Part shown: one piece after another, positions 33,502 through 44,817 of the stretch
How positions within the stretch are numbered: position 1 is the stretch's first letter
How the letters are laid out: the number at the start of each line of letters is the position of its first letter
DNA from: Halisarca cf. caerulea
Taxonomy: Eukaryota; Porifera; Demospongiae; Chondrillida; Halisarcidae
Length of the DNA: 64,000 nt
Direction of reading: 5' to 3'
Assembly: GCA_963170055.1 (NCBI GenBank)
Contig: CAUJGJ010000397.1
Span: forward strand, 10,663,801 to 10,727,800
Position numbers and translations under genes: made by a program
Notes under the pieces: model-generated
What the model saw: the letters and a program-made list of their open reading frames with translations, nothing else
The model's database searches: none
Told to the model about the DNA's origin: nothing

Positions 33502-34170
33502 ATGGCAGCCACTAACAGAGGAATTGCTAAAACAATAAATTCCATCATGCACTTGTCTTCTGAGGACCAGGAAAGGATGCTGGAGGTGATAGAGGATTTT
33601 TTTAGCTATCCTAGCTCTTCTGCACATGATTCTGAATACAACACTGATGATGAAGAGATGGAAATTGACTTAGGTACATGTGATGCAATGGTTACGTATG
33701 TTTTTTCAAACATACGTATTTCTAAGCCAATGTACACTGCTGGTATTGTGCAAAATTAAGTATTTCATAATACATGTACTAATATTAATAAATAATATTA
33801 AATAAATACAATTACTGAATATTATTTTCTAACTATGTTACAGATGTCCCCAGCAATCCAGGTAGTCTTGAGTTACGTGTTGGTGTTGGTGGTAGTCTTG
33901 AATCCAGTGGTGTCAGTGGTGGTCTTGAGTCCGGTTGTGGTAGTGGTGATCTTGAGTCCAGGGGTGTTGGTGGTGGTAGGAGTGATCTCGAGTTCGGTGA
34001 TGTTGGTGGTGGTAGGGGTGATCTCGAGTCCGTTGGTGGTGGTAGGCATGATCTTGAACCCAATGGTGTCGGTGGTGGTAGGGATGGTCTTGAGTCTGGT
34101 GGTTGCGCATGTGGGACATGTCCATTCGCACTTGAATGGCTTCCGAAAGTCGGCGATTTTGTTGCTAACT
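33502..34170 (+). CDS. N-terminal exons of the DUF7869 element (acidic + Gly-rich repeat)
   Basis: Exon 1 from ATG 33502 reads MAATNRGIAKTINSIMHLSS, then an acidic stretch (YNTDDEEMEIDL), ending at donor TTAG|GTACAT (33674). The acceptor TTACAG| at 33842 joins in frame to DVPSNPGSLELRVGVGG and a repeat on a 'GGGR.(D/G)LES(S/G)G' theme. It closes CACGTCPFALEWLPKVGDFV and a stop at 34170. The repeat matches the one opening the main exon at 35.3 kb in the same frame. So this is probably the start of the same protein, cut from the rest by the 1.2-kb insertion at 34110. A separate short protein is the alternative. Confidence 0.5.
33880..34105 (+). repeat. Coding minisatellite, first block
   Basis: Degenerate units built on ggtgttggtggtggtaggga then tggtcttgagtccggt, encoding a Gly/Ser/Leu-Glu repeat. 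Five to six units. Confidence 0.8.
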
Positions 34171-35325
34171 AATTCGCTATTTCTCTCTTATGCGTATCAG
34201 AAATGGCAAGCAGCAACATTTAGACTGTATGAACACATTCAAGCTACACATTTAACTATTTTTCAACCAAATTTTCCGTCAATCGTTCGAATATGCGCCG
34301 CTTTTCCGAGCAGCTGTATTTAGCAGTTATTCCTCTCAAGTAAATCCAATCTTAGGCCTAGAGACACAGAATATGGACTAAACTGTCCCTAATAAGGCTA
34401 CCCAATATTCTACCGATGGGGATTTTGTTTACTGAAATAGTTTTCAAGATAATCAACAAATATTAAAAATGTACTAAACTAACCAGCAATAACTCTTTGG
34501 AAACTTGCGGTATCAAAATCCCCATCGGTGAAAAGTTGAAGCGTTCGATATAGATTACAGTAAAACACTCAGAAGCATCCTACGTTGATCCGCTGATTTA
34601 CTTGACGACATGGCATTTTGCAAGAAGGATTCGCTTAGCTAAGGGCCGATTATCACATGACGGTCATGTGACATGAGCTGTGACGTAATCGCATATTGCC
34701 CTTGCCAAAGTGTTTGAAGTGTCTGATCTCTGCAATGATCGATGCGTCGCAAGCGAGAGGAACTCAGTGGAGGAAGAGCATTAGGCAAAGAAGACAGACG
34801 GTTTAACGAAGTATAATATCGGCGGTTTAAGAGAAGCGAACTGGATATTCAGCGCCCGATCGACGACATCAAAGAACAAGGTGCGTAATCTTTGTTTAAT
34901 CTTGAATTCAAATAGAAAAGTCGGTTTTACTAACTTGAGTTCCTTATAAAAGAACGATCGATCTATGTTTGAGCCTTCAAAACGTGCTTTAAGCCTATCA
35001 TCAACTGCAAAATAGCAGGGCGATTTCGCCGTGAATTTCGTATAACCTATAAGTTTTGCAGTTCACAATACCTACTATCGATCGTGAGTATGATCTTCCA
35101 AGCTCCCTTACACAACAATATGTACGTAACATTAACTTTTGATGAATAAAGGCTTTCATATGTTGTAAAAGTAGAACAAATGTCGAGCAGCGCAATCGCC
35201 CTTGCTTCTTCACTAAGACTATACGTCGAGAAATGTCACACGCATATCACATGATCGAAGCCTTACACACGCCCAAATTCCAGCCTATTAACACAATAGT
35301 GGGACTTTGGACATGTCCCACATGC
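34110..35325. mobile_element. 1.2-kb insertion with 19-bp inverted ends
   Basis: cgcatgtgggacatgtcca at 34110 is mirrored at the right end (tggacatgtcccacatgcg, to 35325). It separates the two blocks of the coding minisatellite. Inside, a further inverted pair (accgatggggattttg near 34414; caaaatccccatcggt near 34514) forms a hairpin. No transposase is seen. The core GGACATGTCC is a 10-bp palindrome, so part of the end match could be chance. Confidence 0.5.
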
Positions 35326-37665
35326 GTGTGGTGGTCTTGAGTCCGGTAGTGTTGGTGATGGTAGGGACAGTCTTGAGTCTGGTGGTGATAGTGGTGGTCT
35401 TCTGTCCAGTGGTGTTGGTGGTGGTAGGGACAGTCTTGAGTCTGGTGGTGATAGTGGTGGTCTTCTGTCCAGTGGTGTTAGTGGTGGTAGGGGTGATCTT
35501 GAATCCGGTGATGGTAGGGATGGTCTTGAGTCCGGTAGTGTTGGTGGTGGTAGGGATGGTTTTGAGTCTGGTGGTGATAGTGGTGGTCTTCTGTCTGCTG
35601 GTGTTGATGGTGGTAGGGGTGATCTTGAGTTCAGTGGTGTCAGTGGTGGTAGGGATGGTCTTGAGACCAGTGGTATTGGTGGGCTTGAGTCCGGTGGTGT
35701 TGGTGATATTGAAGCGGGTGGTGATACTGAGCAGGAGGATGAAGAGGATGATCTTGATGGGCTGGTTGACACAGAAGAACGAGTTCGTGAGGCAATGCAA
35801 ACAGCAGAAGTTGAATTTGATATCCCCCTTGAGACTCTTCCCAGTGACATTCAGGAGGAAAAAACTGTATCAGACTTCGTGATGGCTGGATGTGGATGCA
35901 AAAAGGGTGGTGATGGGAAACAGTGCTGTACACAGTTATCACGTGAAGACATCCTGTCAGCTAGGCAGTCTTGCGCAGAGCTTACTAGAAGTGAGCTGGA
36001 TATGGTGATTTTAGGGCAGCTGCGCGCCCATACCAACAGCAGTACAGGTGTAGTGACTGCATCCAGGCATGTTGCACGAGAACGTGAGAGGCCCAGAGTT
36101 TCTTATTACTACCAAGACAAGCAGGTATGTGTGAAGATGTTCCGGATCCTGCACACTATAGGTGAGAAAAGACTCAAAAATTTGATGAAAAGCTTGAAAG
36201 CACATGGCCTCACACCATGTATCCATGGCAACACCAAAAGGAAACCTCACCATGCCCTCTCTTTCTCGTCCATCGAGTATGTTGTACGATTTCTCCTCAA
36301 TTATACGGAGCAGAATGGTTTGCTTTTGCCAGGAAGAGTACCAGGATATAGTCGTACTGACACAAAGCTTCTTCCATCAAGTGTTTCAAAGAGAGGCATC
36401 TGGCGAGTCTACCATGTAGCTGCTGGAGAGGATGAAACTGTCCACACGGTTGCTTATTCCACCTTTTGCAAGCTGTGGAAGACATTGTTGCCTTCAGTTG
36501 TGATCATGAAGCCAATGTCAGATCTCTGTTGGCAGTGTCATTAGAATAGTGCAGCTATTCTTCAGTCAGCAAATCGTCCAGAGGAGGAGAAGACACTTGT
36601 CATCAGGGAAGCACAGGAACATCTGCGTGTTGTCCACCTTGAAAGGTCACACTATAAGACGACATGTGATGAATGTCAGGCTTCAGTTAAAGTGCACTTC
36701 ACCACCAATGGTCAGTTCACTCCACCATCACCATTCTCAGCAGTAGCACCAGTATGTTCGATCAAGGTGCACTACTCCTTTGATTACGCCCAACAGGTAC
36801 ATTACCCATCAGATCCACTTCAGCCTGGGCCTATTTATTTCCTCACACCTCGAAAATGTACCATCTTTGGAGTAAACTGTGAGGCAATACCTCGTCAAAT
36901 CAACTTCCTCACGGATGAGGCCGGAGATTGTGGAAAGGGGGCGAATGCTGTGATCAGTAGGCTGCACTATTTTTTCGACCACCATAGTTTGGGTGAGAAA
37001 GAGGTGTACCTGACGGCTGACAACTGTACTGGCCAGAACAAAAATAATGCTATGCTGCACTATCTTTTGTGGCGTACACTCACTGAACGACATACTGATG
37101 TCACCCTTTCCTTTCTCGTCGTAGGCCATACCAAATTTTCACCCGATTGGTGTTTTGGGCTTTTAAAACGACTCTACAAGAGAACAAAGGTTGGCAGCTT
37201 GAAAGCCATAGCAGATGTAACTAACAAATCAGCTGAGTGCAACTTTGCTCAGCTGGTTTCTCGAGAAGATGGCAGTACAATAGTTCCAACGTATGACTGG
37301 ACGACATTCTTTGTACCGCACTTCAAAAAGCTCCCTGGAATCAAAAAGATTCATCATTTCCGTATGTCCTCTTCCCAACCTGGGGTTGTTTTCATCAAAG
37401 AGCACTCTGATACCACAGAGGTGAAGGTTAACATGCTGAAAAGGACAATTTGCCTGACGTAATACCACCACGAGGCTTTAGTGCAGAGCGTCAGTGGTAT
37501 TTGTATGAACAGATACGTCCTTTCTGTCCTGATCACGATAAAGACACAACACGTCCATTGCCATCTGTTCCAAAGCCAGGTCGAAGCACTCCTGCTCTCG
37601 AGGACAATAACGTTGAAGATGTAGCTGCTCCTAAACGACGACGAATCTGCAAGAAAAAAGTGTAG
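35300..37665 (+). pseudogene. DUF7869-domain transposase-like protein
   Basis: Open after a TAG at 35297. First a Gly-rich repeat of about 120 residues, then an acidic stretch (TEQEDEEDDLDGLVDTEE). Next a Cys-rich block VMAGCGCKKGGDGKQCC, a helical region (ILHTIGEKRLKNLMKSLKAH), and LLPSSVSKRGIWRVYHV ending SDLCWQCH. After an in-frame TAG (36542-36544) it continues NSAAILQSANRPEEEK, HYKTTCDECQASVK, and the domain core: NFLTDEAGDCGKGANAVISR, YLTADNCTGQNKNNAMLHYL, VVGHTKFSPDWCFGLLKR. A frameshift near 37445 precedes the tail LPDVIPPRGFSAERQWYLYE. The 'DE..D.G', 'DNC.GQNKN' and 'GHTKF..D' blocks look RNase H-like; catalysis is inferred. One stop and one shift inactivate this copy. Confidence 0.7.
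35330..35700 (+). repeat. Coding minisatellite, second block
   Basis: About nine units of the same Gly/Ser/Leu-Glu-coding repeat as at 33880, in frame with the DUF7869 exon. Opposite-strand frames (Pro/Ser or Thr/Ile-rich) are shadows. Confidence 0.85.
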
Positions 37666-38221
37666 TTGCTTCACTTTGTGTACAAACCATTTCTTCAAGA
37701 CACTTTGCTCTCTGTCTACATACGCTCACATTACTATAATCACATCTTTTTCAGCTTCGTGTTGTTGTATTTATCCTTGTTCTACCTAATGTTTTGTAGC
37801 AGCGTTCTAAACGCGCTAGTAAAGCTAACTTGATAACTATAACTCACCTCGTCCTCTTCTGGTATTGATCACGGCCCTCAGCAGGAAGTACCGTTTCTTG
37901 TATTAGCGCGGCCCTTCACAGTAAATACAGCTTCTTGTCCTTCGTACGTAGCCTTTTCTTTCTTTACGAAGCTTGCGCAGCAATGTGATTACCGTCCCAC
38001 AGCCGAGTATACGGAGGCAGAGTACGGAACTCCATGTTTTACCCGGAAGTGAAATGTTCGGCACAGATTTCTCGAAATCAACGTTTACAGTATTGCGCAC
38101 TTTGAAGTCATAATATCACAGGAACGGAAAGAGCTATAGCTGCGGTTCAAGTTTCATTCTGATCCTTAGTCCATGCCCTTTAATCTTAGCGAATAAAATC
38201 GCAATCTAGTTTTGCTCACAG
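37666..38221. other. 3' region of the DUF7869 element
   Basis: Non-coding as far as I can see, between the stop codon and the right terminal inverted repeat. Confidence 0.5.
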
Positions 38222-38342
38222 AAGGGCCCTTTTCTCAGAGCCTGTCACATATTAATATTATAGCTAGTAACTTGTGCCTAAATCTGAATTACTGTATATA
38301 CGCGTAATGTGTCTCACAATAAATAAAGTCAATCACATGCAG

Positions 38343-38753
38343 TTACGTAGCCTTCTTGGCCATAAATTTGGCCTTCTTCTCAGCCAACCATTCTGCTTGA
38401 GGGACTTGTCCTGGGGCATAAGGACAGTACCTATATCCCCGATACTGCGTGTGCCCCTCAGAGGACACAGGCTGGTTACACACACTGCAGCAGTAGACCT
38501 TCCGCTTCGCTATTGTGTCCTCGTCCTTGCCAGCCCACGAAGAGGTTTCTGGTGAATTCTTTGTTGGAATTGTACAGGGCGCTTGTCATATTCCAAGAGG
38601 GCACCATATGCTTCCACAATCCTCTGAGCCTGTGCAGCAGTCACCAATAACCCTTTTGGTGCAATGAGGGCTAGCGCCAAAGCATCCACCTTATCCCACC
38701 CAGGAATACCACAGCTGTCCGTTGCATCTTGTTCCACCTCAATCCCTTCTGAA
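38343..38753 (-). pseudogene. DUF6729-type copy B, C-terminal exons
   Basis: Reads GWDKVDALALALIAPKGLLV, AQAQRIVEAYGALLEYDKRP, then jumps directly to the tail KVYCCSVCNQPVSSEG ... GYRYCP. The roughly 700-bp Thr/Ser/Pro-rich part of copy A's last exon and the intron between are missing (junction near 38536). An internal deletion is the simplest explanation. Confidence 0.55.
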
Positions 38754-38936
38754 TCCTATAAATAGATACAATAGGAATTGTAATTCATGCATATATCTAT
38801 ACGCTTACATGTATATTAACTACTGTATACGTATAAAGGTACTTATGTATACTAGTAGTCTATATCAGACATGCGCATTTCTAAAGTACATACTAGACTA
38901 TGCAACAAAAACTCACCTCTTCTTCTTCTTCTATAC

Positions 38937-40937
38937 TTTCACTGTCGCTGTGAGAAGGTGGTGCCACAGTCAAGGGGTTTTCAACAGCATCAGCAGGGAT
39001 GTGGACTGGCAAATCCTCGACTTCTTCTCTGAACTCCTCAAATCCCTCATCAATCTGCGCAGCAACATCCATGTCCCCTGTGATCAGCTCATCACCAGAC
39101 TGCCGGTAGAGATACTCTACCCCAAAAAATTCCCCGGTGTACTGTGCTAGTGGCTGATAAGATGGCAGCAGATTCTTGTTATGCACAGATTCACTCAGGG
39201 ACCCCCTGCAGAATCTGCCGGAGACAATGCTGCCTTGGTACGAGCTCCATTCCACCTAGTGATACCGTCAAGCAGATATGCCTGGAAGTTCACAGCATTG
39301 GCTGATGTGCCAGGAATGAACTTAACTAGGTGGGAATGGAAGCTCTCAAGAGATGTGGTCCCTCTCGCACAGCGATACACCGGTAAATTCAACCCCCCCT
39401 TCTTAAGGTGGCCAGTGATGGTATACAGCGGGATATCGGGTGGGTCTTGTAAGCATGCGACATGCTTCTTCTGTTCCATCCATATCTCTGATATTTCTTC
39501 ACGGAACAAAGGATTGCCGAGGGTGTCAGTGGCTGAGGAAAGAGACAAAAGAAGGGTCTCCATCAGCTGCACCGTTTTGTCTTCTCCTCTGGTCCTCCTC
39601 CTGCAGTGCCTTGCCAACTCTTCCCTGGTGACTGCCTTCCTCACTGCTGCACTGGAAGGATGTTGAATGCCAGCTGCCACAAGCTCTGCTTCCTTGGCCC
39701 TCAAGAGCTGTTGGTAGTCCTCGGCATCCCATTCAAAAATGCGTGAGGAGAGCTGGGACATGAATGTACCATAAAGGGGATGTGACTCAGTAGTGCAACC
39801 TTGGCCCATTCTCCGCATGAAATGCCAGGTGTCCAGCCGGATTTGGAGGTTTGGCCATCTGCAAAAGAGCTCGCTGAACTTACACTTGCTGCTGGTGGTT
39901 GTGCAGCAGTCCCTATCGGTGTAGAGGATGAGGGGATGTGGCTGCTGGTGCTTCTCATACCTATCCATCAGGCCACTGGCAAGCATTTGCAATGAATCCA
40001 AGCTCTCAGACGTGGTAAGAACACACTGTAGTATCTCCCCCTTCTTGTTCCCCACATTGGTCGCCATGTTGGCAGTGTTGGCAACAGTTCCCTGAAGCTT
40101 CTTGCACACCTTATAGGTGGAATCTATTTTGATGATGGTGCCATGGATGGATGTACCTGCTGCAAGAAGTGCAGGGAGTCTCATATATACATCCCATACA
40201 TAGGCTGCCAAGAAGTACTGTGCCTTGGGGAATGAGGGGAAAGGTGGTACTTCCTCATACTGAGGATTGGAATTAAGACCCTGGATACCACGTAAGTGGC
40301 GCTGGCAGTCACTGAGGTAGCTAACCTGTCTGTGGAGCCATTCCTCACTATGTAACTCACAGATGCTGTTCCTCAAGGCAGTAGGACTGTTGCCCAGGGT
40401 CCTGTTGCGAAGCAACGAGACAACAGCTTCATCACAAGCATACTTGTGAGTTAAAATGGCCGAAAATTGAGCCCTGACTCCGGGACTGAGTTGCGCCAGC
40501 ATCCTCTCATCCCATGCAAGGAAAGCACCTGAGTAAACCTTGCATTCCATCAACTCACATGCAAGGTAGTAGTGGCCTTTTATGTCTAGGACTTTCCGAC
40601 ATCTCCTGTACACCCCTTTGGAAGTGAGGGATTACTTGGGCCCACAGTTTGGACAGTGGAAGTCGTAAGCCCACATCTTCCTTGGCATCCAAAGAAAAAG
40701 GGGTGTCATGAAATAGTCCCCCGGATTTGGCTTGCCAGCAGACGTTGTACGTGCTGGTGGGTACCACCACAGCTTCAAATTTGGTGTTAGTTTGCCTTTG
40801 GAGACAAACAAGACACGGCCTAGCCAATTTCGGTATTGCTCAGCCACATTTATCCTCCATCCTTGCGGTAGACGAAGGCTAAAATCTGTTGGCTGCCTTG
40901 GTAGAGGTGAAGCCGATGGACGGGTGGGCAACGGAAT
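38937..40937 (-). pseudogene. DUF6729-type transposase-like core, copy B
   Basis: Aligns along its length with copy A. RQPTDFSLRLPQGW, VLFVSKGKLTPNLKLWWYPP, FLWMPRKMWAYDFHCPNC, then TAA where copy A has an Arg codon. It resumes SLTSKGVYRRCRKVLDIKGH and runs open for 470 codons through KYACDEAVVSLLRNRTLGNS, SIHGTIIKIDSTYKVCKKL, LILYTDRDCCTT, IRLDTWHFMRRMGQGC and CARGTTSLESFHSHLVKFIP. Near 39210 a small deletion shifts the frame before PLAQYTGEFFGVEYLYRQSG and the acidic tail. With copy A it defines the ancestral reading frame; neither is intact. Confidence 0.65.
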
Positions 40938-41028
40938 CTAGTAATGTATGCATATATGCACATAATGACATGTCTAAAAGTATACACATGTGCACAAGTA
41001 CATACAAATGCTCAATGGCATGACACGT

Positions 41029-41029
41029 T

Positions 41030-41096
<67 letters not shown>

Positions 41097-41119
41097 AAAC
41101 ATACACGCACACTCACGTA

Positions 41120-41186
<67 letters not shown>

Positions 41187-41209
41187 AAACATACACGCAC
41201 ACTCACGTA

Positions 41210-41266
<57 letters not shown>

Positions 41267-41434
41267 CATGATTAAATTTATTTGCATACCTGTTGACCAG
41301 TAGGCACCATTTCAATGATGGGTACCTGGGTAGTTACTATTGGTTTAGTGGCTGTAGATGGTCCCGGAACCTACACAACACAAGTACACATACAAATGCT
41401 CAATGACCTGAAACTTTCACACAGACAGATGGGG

Positions 41435-41486
<52 letters not shown>

Positions 41487-41596
41487 ACACAAACACAGAC
41501 ACACACACAAACACAAACACAAACACACACAAACACACACAACACACACACACAAATACACACACACACACTCACTCTCTCTCTCTCTCTCACACA

Positions 41597-41645
<49 letters not shown>

Positions 41646-41651
41646 TCTCTT

Positions 41652-41686
<35 letters not shown>

Positions 41687-41740
41687 AACACAAACACACA
41701 CACACACACACACACACACTCACTCTCTCTCTCTCACACA

Positions 41741-41782
<42 letters not shown>

Positions 41783-41786
41783 AACA

Positions 41787-41871
<85 letters not shown>

Positions 41872-41895
41872 ACACAAACACACACACACACACAT
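41029..41895. repeat. Compound (CA)n/(CT)n microsatellite, ~860 bp
   Basis: CA runs with two copies of a 90-bp higher-order unit (atacacaaacatacacgcac near 41091 and 41181). After a 140-bp unique gap (about 41274-41438) come CA, CAAA and (CT)n blocks. It occupies linker introns of copy B. Confidence 0.95.
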
Positions 41896-42720
41896 AATAT
41901 AATAGCGAGAGTGAAACATGTTATAAAGACCCCCCTCTTGTATGGGTCACCTGTCTATAGAGACCACATAGGCTAGTCCATGGTCCACCCTGGCAGTGAT
42001 ATATACTATTGCACTTCTGCGTAAGGATCACCTGTCTACAGAGACCACTATACACTGCATATAGTCCCCTTGAGTGGTCATTTTAGATGGGTTTCACCGT
42101 GATTAGATATACTGCTGTATTATAGCGTTGTAGGTAATGTTGTATAATTCAGATGATCATGAGTTACATTACCTGTTGACTAGCACTTGCTATCGGCTGA
42201 CCGTGGGGTTTTGTTTCTGGTGCACCAAGTGTAGTTGAGACCTGTACGAAAAATGAATATGAACATGAATAGTGTGTAGAAAACACATTTATTGCAAGTT
42301 GCCAAACCTGTTGACCAACAGCCAGAGCCAATCGTGTGGTTGTGGTTGACACAGGATCCTGAGGTGAGGATCCAACAGCTGCAACCATCTGAGGGGGTGG
42401 GGACCTTGCAGTTGGCATAGAATCCTGTGGTGCAAACCCAACAGCTGCAACCATCTGGGGGGTTGTAGTTGATGTGGATAGGACCTATTATAGTGTATAT
42501 AAAATATGTTGCAATAATCCAATACTATAATAATGATAATATTATTATTGTGTAGAGAACATAATTTCATGCTCATGCATGCTGCACACATATGCGTGCA
42601 CACATAGTGCATGCAGCAACTCCATACCTGGGTTTGACTACTCGTGTGCATGCTTCCTGGCTCCACGTCCATGCTGGCGATGTGTATTGAGGTGGAGGGA
42701 CCAGCTATCACAGGGCGTTT
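41290..42720 (-). pseudogene. DUF6729-type copy B, linker exons
   Basis: Short Ser/Thr/Pro-coding exons with GTAAGG/GTATGG-type donors: about 41290-41371, 42179-42242, 42308-42484 (containing two repeats of QMVAAVG) and 42628-42720 (KRPVIAGPSTSIHIASMDVE). The last one aligns with copy A's KRPAHAGP exon; the others are related but rearranged. Confidence 0.45.
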
Positions 42721-42791
42721 CTGAAAGTGTGCAATAGAACAGAACTCTTAATGCACGCGCCAGCTGCACAGCTGCAGTAGGCAGAACTCAC

Positions 42792-43030
42792 TTTTACTTG
42801 GGGGTGATAGCCACAGGTACAGCGTATCAAGCGTCCGAATGGATCGTAATTTGCTGGATTACCTTGCTTTGGGCATTTGTCGATCTTTGCCACAGCGATA
42901 TCCCAGCGACTCCCTTTTGGCGGACGCTCGCCTCTTCCGAAGCTGTATTTACCTCATGCATACTGTTTGAGGCGCTCCACCCACTGCACTGTGCCAAGTC
43001 CTATCTTTGGTATGACTGACGCGAAAACGC
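42792..43030 (-). pseudogene. DUF6729-type copy B, first exon
   Basis: Carries YSFGRGERPPKGSRWDI and the KCPKQGNPANYDP....CTCGYHPQVK block before donor |GTGAGT, nearly the same as copy A. The upstream part is disrupted (stops near 42963 and 43020). Confidence 0.5.
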
Positions 43031-43261
43031 GCTCTCAAACAACGCTGCAATGAGCAATATTCCTTTAGAGACAAAATCTCTGGAACGCAGGGACTGAAGA
43101 ATGACGTAGTGTTTGGCTAATGCTTCATTTGTCACGTGAAATGTTTCATTTGTCATGTGAAATGTTTCATTTGTCACGCGTTGTTTCAATTTGTCACGTG
43201 GTTGTTTCAAATGTTTCGAATGTTTCAAATCGGAGGTGACTTCGGCCAACAGTGAGCGCTG

Positions 43262-43399
43262 CATTCAGAAAGACAAGGACAAGCAAAGTACAATTGCTTT
43301 GCTTTCAATTACCTTTCACCGAAGAAGAGAAAGGATAAATGGGCAGGCAGCATCTATATCAGATGTTCTTAAGACATTCCCCTGCTTCGAGAATAATGT

Positions 43400-43400
<1 letters not shown>
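43262..43400 (+). pseudogene. SAM-type protein fragment (C-terminal block)
   Basis: Reads STIALLSITFHRRRERINGQ then AASISDVLKTFPCFENN. The 'F..RRE.I......IS.VL..FPCF' pattern is, from memory, the block downstream of the 'YPTS..Y' region in the SAM-type proteins seen decayed at 23.8-26.9 kb. It starts exactly where similarity between DUF6729 copies A and B stops. Confidence 0.35.

Positions 43401-43401
<1 letters not shown>

Positions 43402-43445
<44 letters not shown>
43402..43445. repeat. (CA)n microsatellite
   Basis: 22 CA dinucleotides. Confidence 0.95.
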
Positions 43446-43447
<2 letters not shown>

Positions 43448-43518
43448 TTTTACTTACTTTTTTCACTTCCTCATCTTTTTCCTTTTGCTATATATTGAGG
43501 AAGTAAGAGAATGTAAAT

Positions 43519-43740
43519 TCACCAGCAGGCCTTCACACACTGTAAATGTTCTAACACATGCATATGTACACAAAAGTTAAACAATTCTATTACTGTCATA
43601 GTTACATTGTTCACCAATATTGAACTCACTAATTCTTCCTCATATATAGCTGCTTTTCTTTCCTGTGAACATGAAGATATAACATCATTTACAACAGAGG
43701 ACATTACAGGAATACACGAACATTCACATGCATGTAGAAA
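43519..43740 (-). other. Possible EnSpm N-terminal fragment
   Basis: Minus strand: IPVMSSVVNDVISSCSQERK, AAIYEEELVSSILVNN. Similar in style to the helix after the zinc fingers at 23.3 kb (DSVSKVVSYTETLLKKRI). Too short for certainty. Confidence 0.25.
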
Positions 43741-43785
43741 AAACCCAGGCATGTAAAAACATATATCGAATAATAGTATATACAT

Positions 43786-44817
43786 AATATATACATTTTA
43801 ATCTCATGCAAGTCATGCAGGTTCTCTTACAATGTTGTCTTTTTTGACTTTTATCTACAAACAATAGTAAGAACAAGAATATAATATAAGAATAAATTTG
43901 ATTTGTGAAAGTCAAAACCATTGACTTAGAACACAAAAAATTATATGGCTAACAAAGTATTGCCGTGGTGAGAAGGTCATTTTTAATAATTTTTTGAGCA
44001 TGCAAGAGCAAGGAGATGCATGGCATAGAATAAGTCGTAAACTTGCATCTATGCAGACACTAGTTGAAAAGATTCCCTACAACAGGCAATAAACTAAATC
44101 ACAATGCTAACCTATAGAGTTTAAAACTCTTACCATTAACCCCAAGAAAAAACCTGGTACTAAAGTTGCAGCAGCAAGTGCAATGCTGCTGCAACCAACA
44201 TCTATTTGTGTGAAAATTAGAATAATATAAACAGCAAAATTCGAAATAAACACATATACACTTTTAACATTGTAGTTTGCTTTGAACGTACCACAAAAAC
44301 AAGAAAGTTTTGAAGTTCCATTGCCAGAGCCAGCCGCAAATTAAATAAAATGCTGCAGAGAATGCGTGCAATGGAATTTCAGATAATTTGCAGCTGTTAT
44401 TCATCGAAAAGCCATTCTCAACTGGTCCTTCGATTGTCTTTGTCTTCCTCTGTATTTCTAAGTGCATTTCTTCGGGTTTGATAAAGTCTTGTCATACTGT
44501 AGAGCATGGTAAGCAAGTTTTGGTTCCTCTTCTTGCATTGTGTGGCGGAATTGTTGTGTAACCATGCATTGGGGTCAAAGGTTGATAGTTGCGACAGAAC
44601 ATGTTGGCCACATGTCTGTGACAATTACTAGGACTAGTACTAATCTGATGTGGCCAGTCCAGCGGAAGTAGCACAGCTCAATTGAGACTTACATAGATCT
44701 CAATGATCGTACTACGGACTACTTGTGGCCAATTTTTGATACCTTGTGCACCTTAGCACGGAAAAAATATTACTATAACATGCTGACTATATTGATCTGC
44801 TGAAAGATCACATTGTA
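43786..44817. other. Spacer with no supported gene
   Basis: Short frames only, none with recognisable motifs or convincing splice sites. Confidence 0.5.

Larger units (their letters stand above)
33140..38252 (+). mobile_element. DUF7869-type DNA transposon, 5.1 kb
   Basis: Bounded by a perfect 31-bp inverted repeat: 33140-33170 starts ATATGTGACAGGCTCTGAGA and 38222-38252 is its exact reverse complement. The outermost ATAT is itself a palindrome, so true termini may be GTGACAGG.. with ATAT, or TGTGACAGG.. with TA, as target duplication. It contains a two-exon N-terminal ORF and a long ORF with the DUF7869 domain, both on plus. Confidence 0.8.
38343..43260 (-). mobile_element. DUF6729-type element, copy B
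   Basis: Second copy, same orientation, about 11 kb from copy A and collinear with it: C-terminal exons, core exon, linker exons, first exon, then a conserved upstream block ending 'gccaacagtgagcgctg' at 43261. It lies 90 bp from the right end of the DUF7869 element. Its linker introns are swollen by (CA)n tracts. Confidence 0.6.

Noticed and set aside
33833..35942. Long minus-strand Pro/Ser and Thr/Ile frames
   Set aside because: Antisense shadows of the Gly/Ser-coding minisatellite.
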